Shown in pieces: positions 6,483 to 7,053 of a stretch of DNA of 7,053 bases. Under the pieces are notes generated by a model, which did not search any database, was not told where the DNA came from, and saw only the letters and a list, made by a program, of their open reading frames with translations. The DNA comes from Thermoflexibacter sp. (GTDB lineage Bacteria > Bacteroidota > Bacteroidia > Cytophagales > Thermoflexibacteraceae). The translations under genes and the position numbers were made by a program. Where the stretch lies: the NCBI GenBank assembly GCA_025455345.1, contig JALOMS010000253.1:1-7053 (forward strand), read 5' to 3'. The stretch's first letter is position 1, and every line of letters begins with the position of its first letter.

Positions 6483-7053
6483 CTAAATTTTCTTAGAAAA
6501 ATCCTTTAAAAACTCCTCAAAATACCTGCATTTTTTCAGCTTTTCAAAGTTCAGCTGGGCAAAAATGACAGGATTTTCTTTTTCAGAAAATTGCTTGGTG
6601 TTTTTTCGTGTTTTCGTTTCTAAGAACTCTTTGGGCTTCTCTTTTCGCATGGGGTCAGCAACAAATTTGATTTGAGTTTTGAAAATTTGGTTGAAAGTGG
6701 CTATATCTGCCAATATGAGAGCCTCCATTTCAAAGATATGTAACAGCAATAGATTTTTTCCCAAACTATCAAATTTAGCAAACCACTCTTGCTTTTGTCT
6801 GATTTTAGTGCCTACTGTTTCCAAATCGTCCAAATCTATACTAAATATAACGATACGATAATCAAAAGATTGTAATTCTGATTTTATCATGCGTTCAAAC
6901 TTTGGTGAGTAGAGATGTGCACCTCTCACCAAGGCATTTGCCAAGAGTGGTTTGAAGTGGAAATGAGGATATTGTTTAGAAAATAAGTTTACCACTGCCT
7001 CATCATCATACTTACTTTCCCCAATGATACCTATTGTTTTTTGTACTTTTTTT
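6483..7053 (-). CDS. DUF4276-like (TOPRIM-fold) protein, 5' end beyond the window
   Basis: The frame stays open from the TAG at 6483-6485 to the right edge, giving 189 visible residues. The reading upstream of the GTG at 6993-6995 includes TIGIIGESKYDDEAV, a beta strand ending in an acidic residue, so that GTG is internal and the true start lies outside. Counting from the edge, GIIGES (Glu12), IVIFSIDLDDLE (Asp73, Asp75, Asp76) and LLHIFEMEALILADI (103-117; Glu108, Glu110, Asp116) match the layout of DUF4276: a leading Glu, an Asp-containing strand and a HEFEALLFAD-like helix. The C-terminal KCRYFEEFLKDF matches the usual C-x-x-F-x-x-W/F-L ending. These proteins are predicted metal-binding TOPRIM nucleases, often found next to an AAA/SMC-like ATPase in phage-defence loci. 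Any such partner would lie right of the window. The family call comes from motif memory, not a search. Confidence 0.7.
   Translation of the reverse strand, partial: KKVQKTIGIIGESKYDDEAVVNLFSKQYPHFHFKPLLANALVRGAHLYSPKFERMIKSELQSFDYRIVIFSIDLDDLETVGTKIRQKQEWFAKFDSLGKNLLLLHIFEMEALILADIATFNQIFKTQIKFVADPMRKEKPKEFLETKTRKNTKQFSEKENPVIFAQLNFEKLKKCRYFEEFLKDFSKKI

Overview
The window reads as chromosomal DNA of a low-GC member of the Bacteroidota, probably a Cytophagales-type lineage. This is an inference from three things: AT-rich sequence with TAnnTTTG-like promoter elements (TATTTTTG at 4775-4782, TAAATTTG on the minus strand at 4589-4596), a PdxJ of the VNINK type that I associate with Bacteroidota, and an exported WD40-OmpA protein of a kind common in that phylum. 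I see no tRNA, rRNA, CRISPR array, insertion sequence or attachment site.

Layout. (1) Bases 2-715, plus strand: the 3' part of a membrane-anchored iron-sulfur protein, with the end of a NarI-like membrane domain followed by two 4Fe-4S cluster motifs. It is cut by the left edge. (2) Bases 725-4565, minus strand: a compact four-gene operon read from high to low coordinates. It holds a cyclophilin-type peptidyl-prolyl isomerase, a family III CoA transferase, pyridoxine 5'-phosphate synthase PdxJ, and a 458-residue protein I do not recognise. Gaps are 1, 10 and 23 bases. (3) Bases 4566-4820: a divergent, very AT-rich promoter region. (4) Bases 4821-6386, plus strand: a secreted protein with about seven WD40 blades, a lysine/glutamate/proline linker and a C-terminal OmpA-like peptidoglycan-binding domain. 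(5) Bases 6483-7053, minus strand: a gene cut by the right edge that resembles DUF4276 (TOPRIM-fold) proteins. Its real start lies outside the window, and the GTG at 6993-6995 is internal.

How the genes relate. The four minus-strand genes are probably one transcript, but only PdxJ has a clear pathway (vitamin B6). The CoA transferase and cyclophilin look like housekeeping or catabolic cargo without an obvious shared substrate. The WD40-OmpA protein is probably an independent envelope gene. The DUF4276-like gene is the most likely lead to an accessory system, because such proteins often sit beside an AAA/SMC-type ATPase in defence loci. Any partner would be to the right of the window and cannot be seen. 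I find no complete, clearly new system within these bases. The best leads are the edge gene and the unrecognised 458-residue protein.
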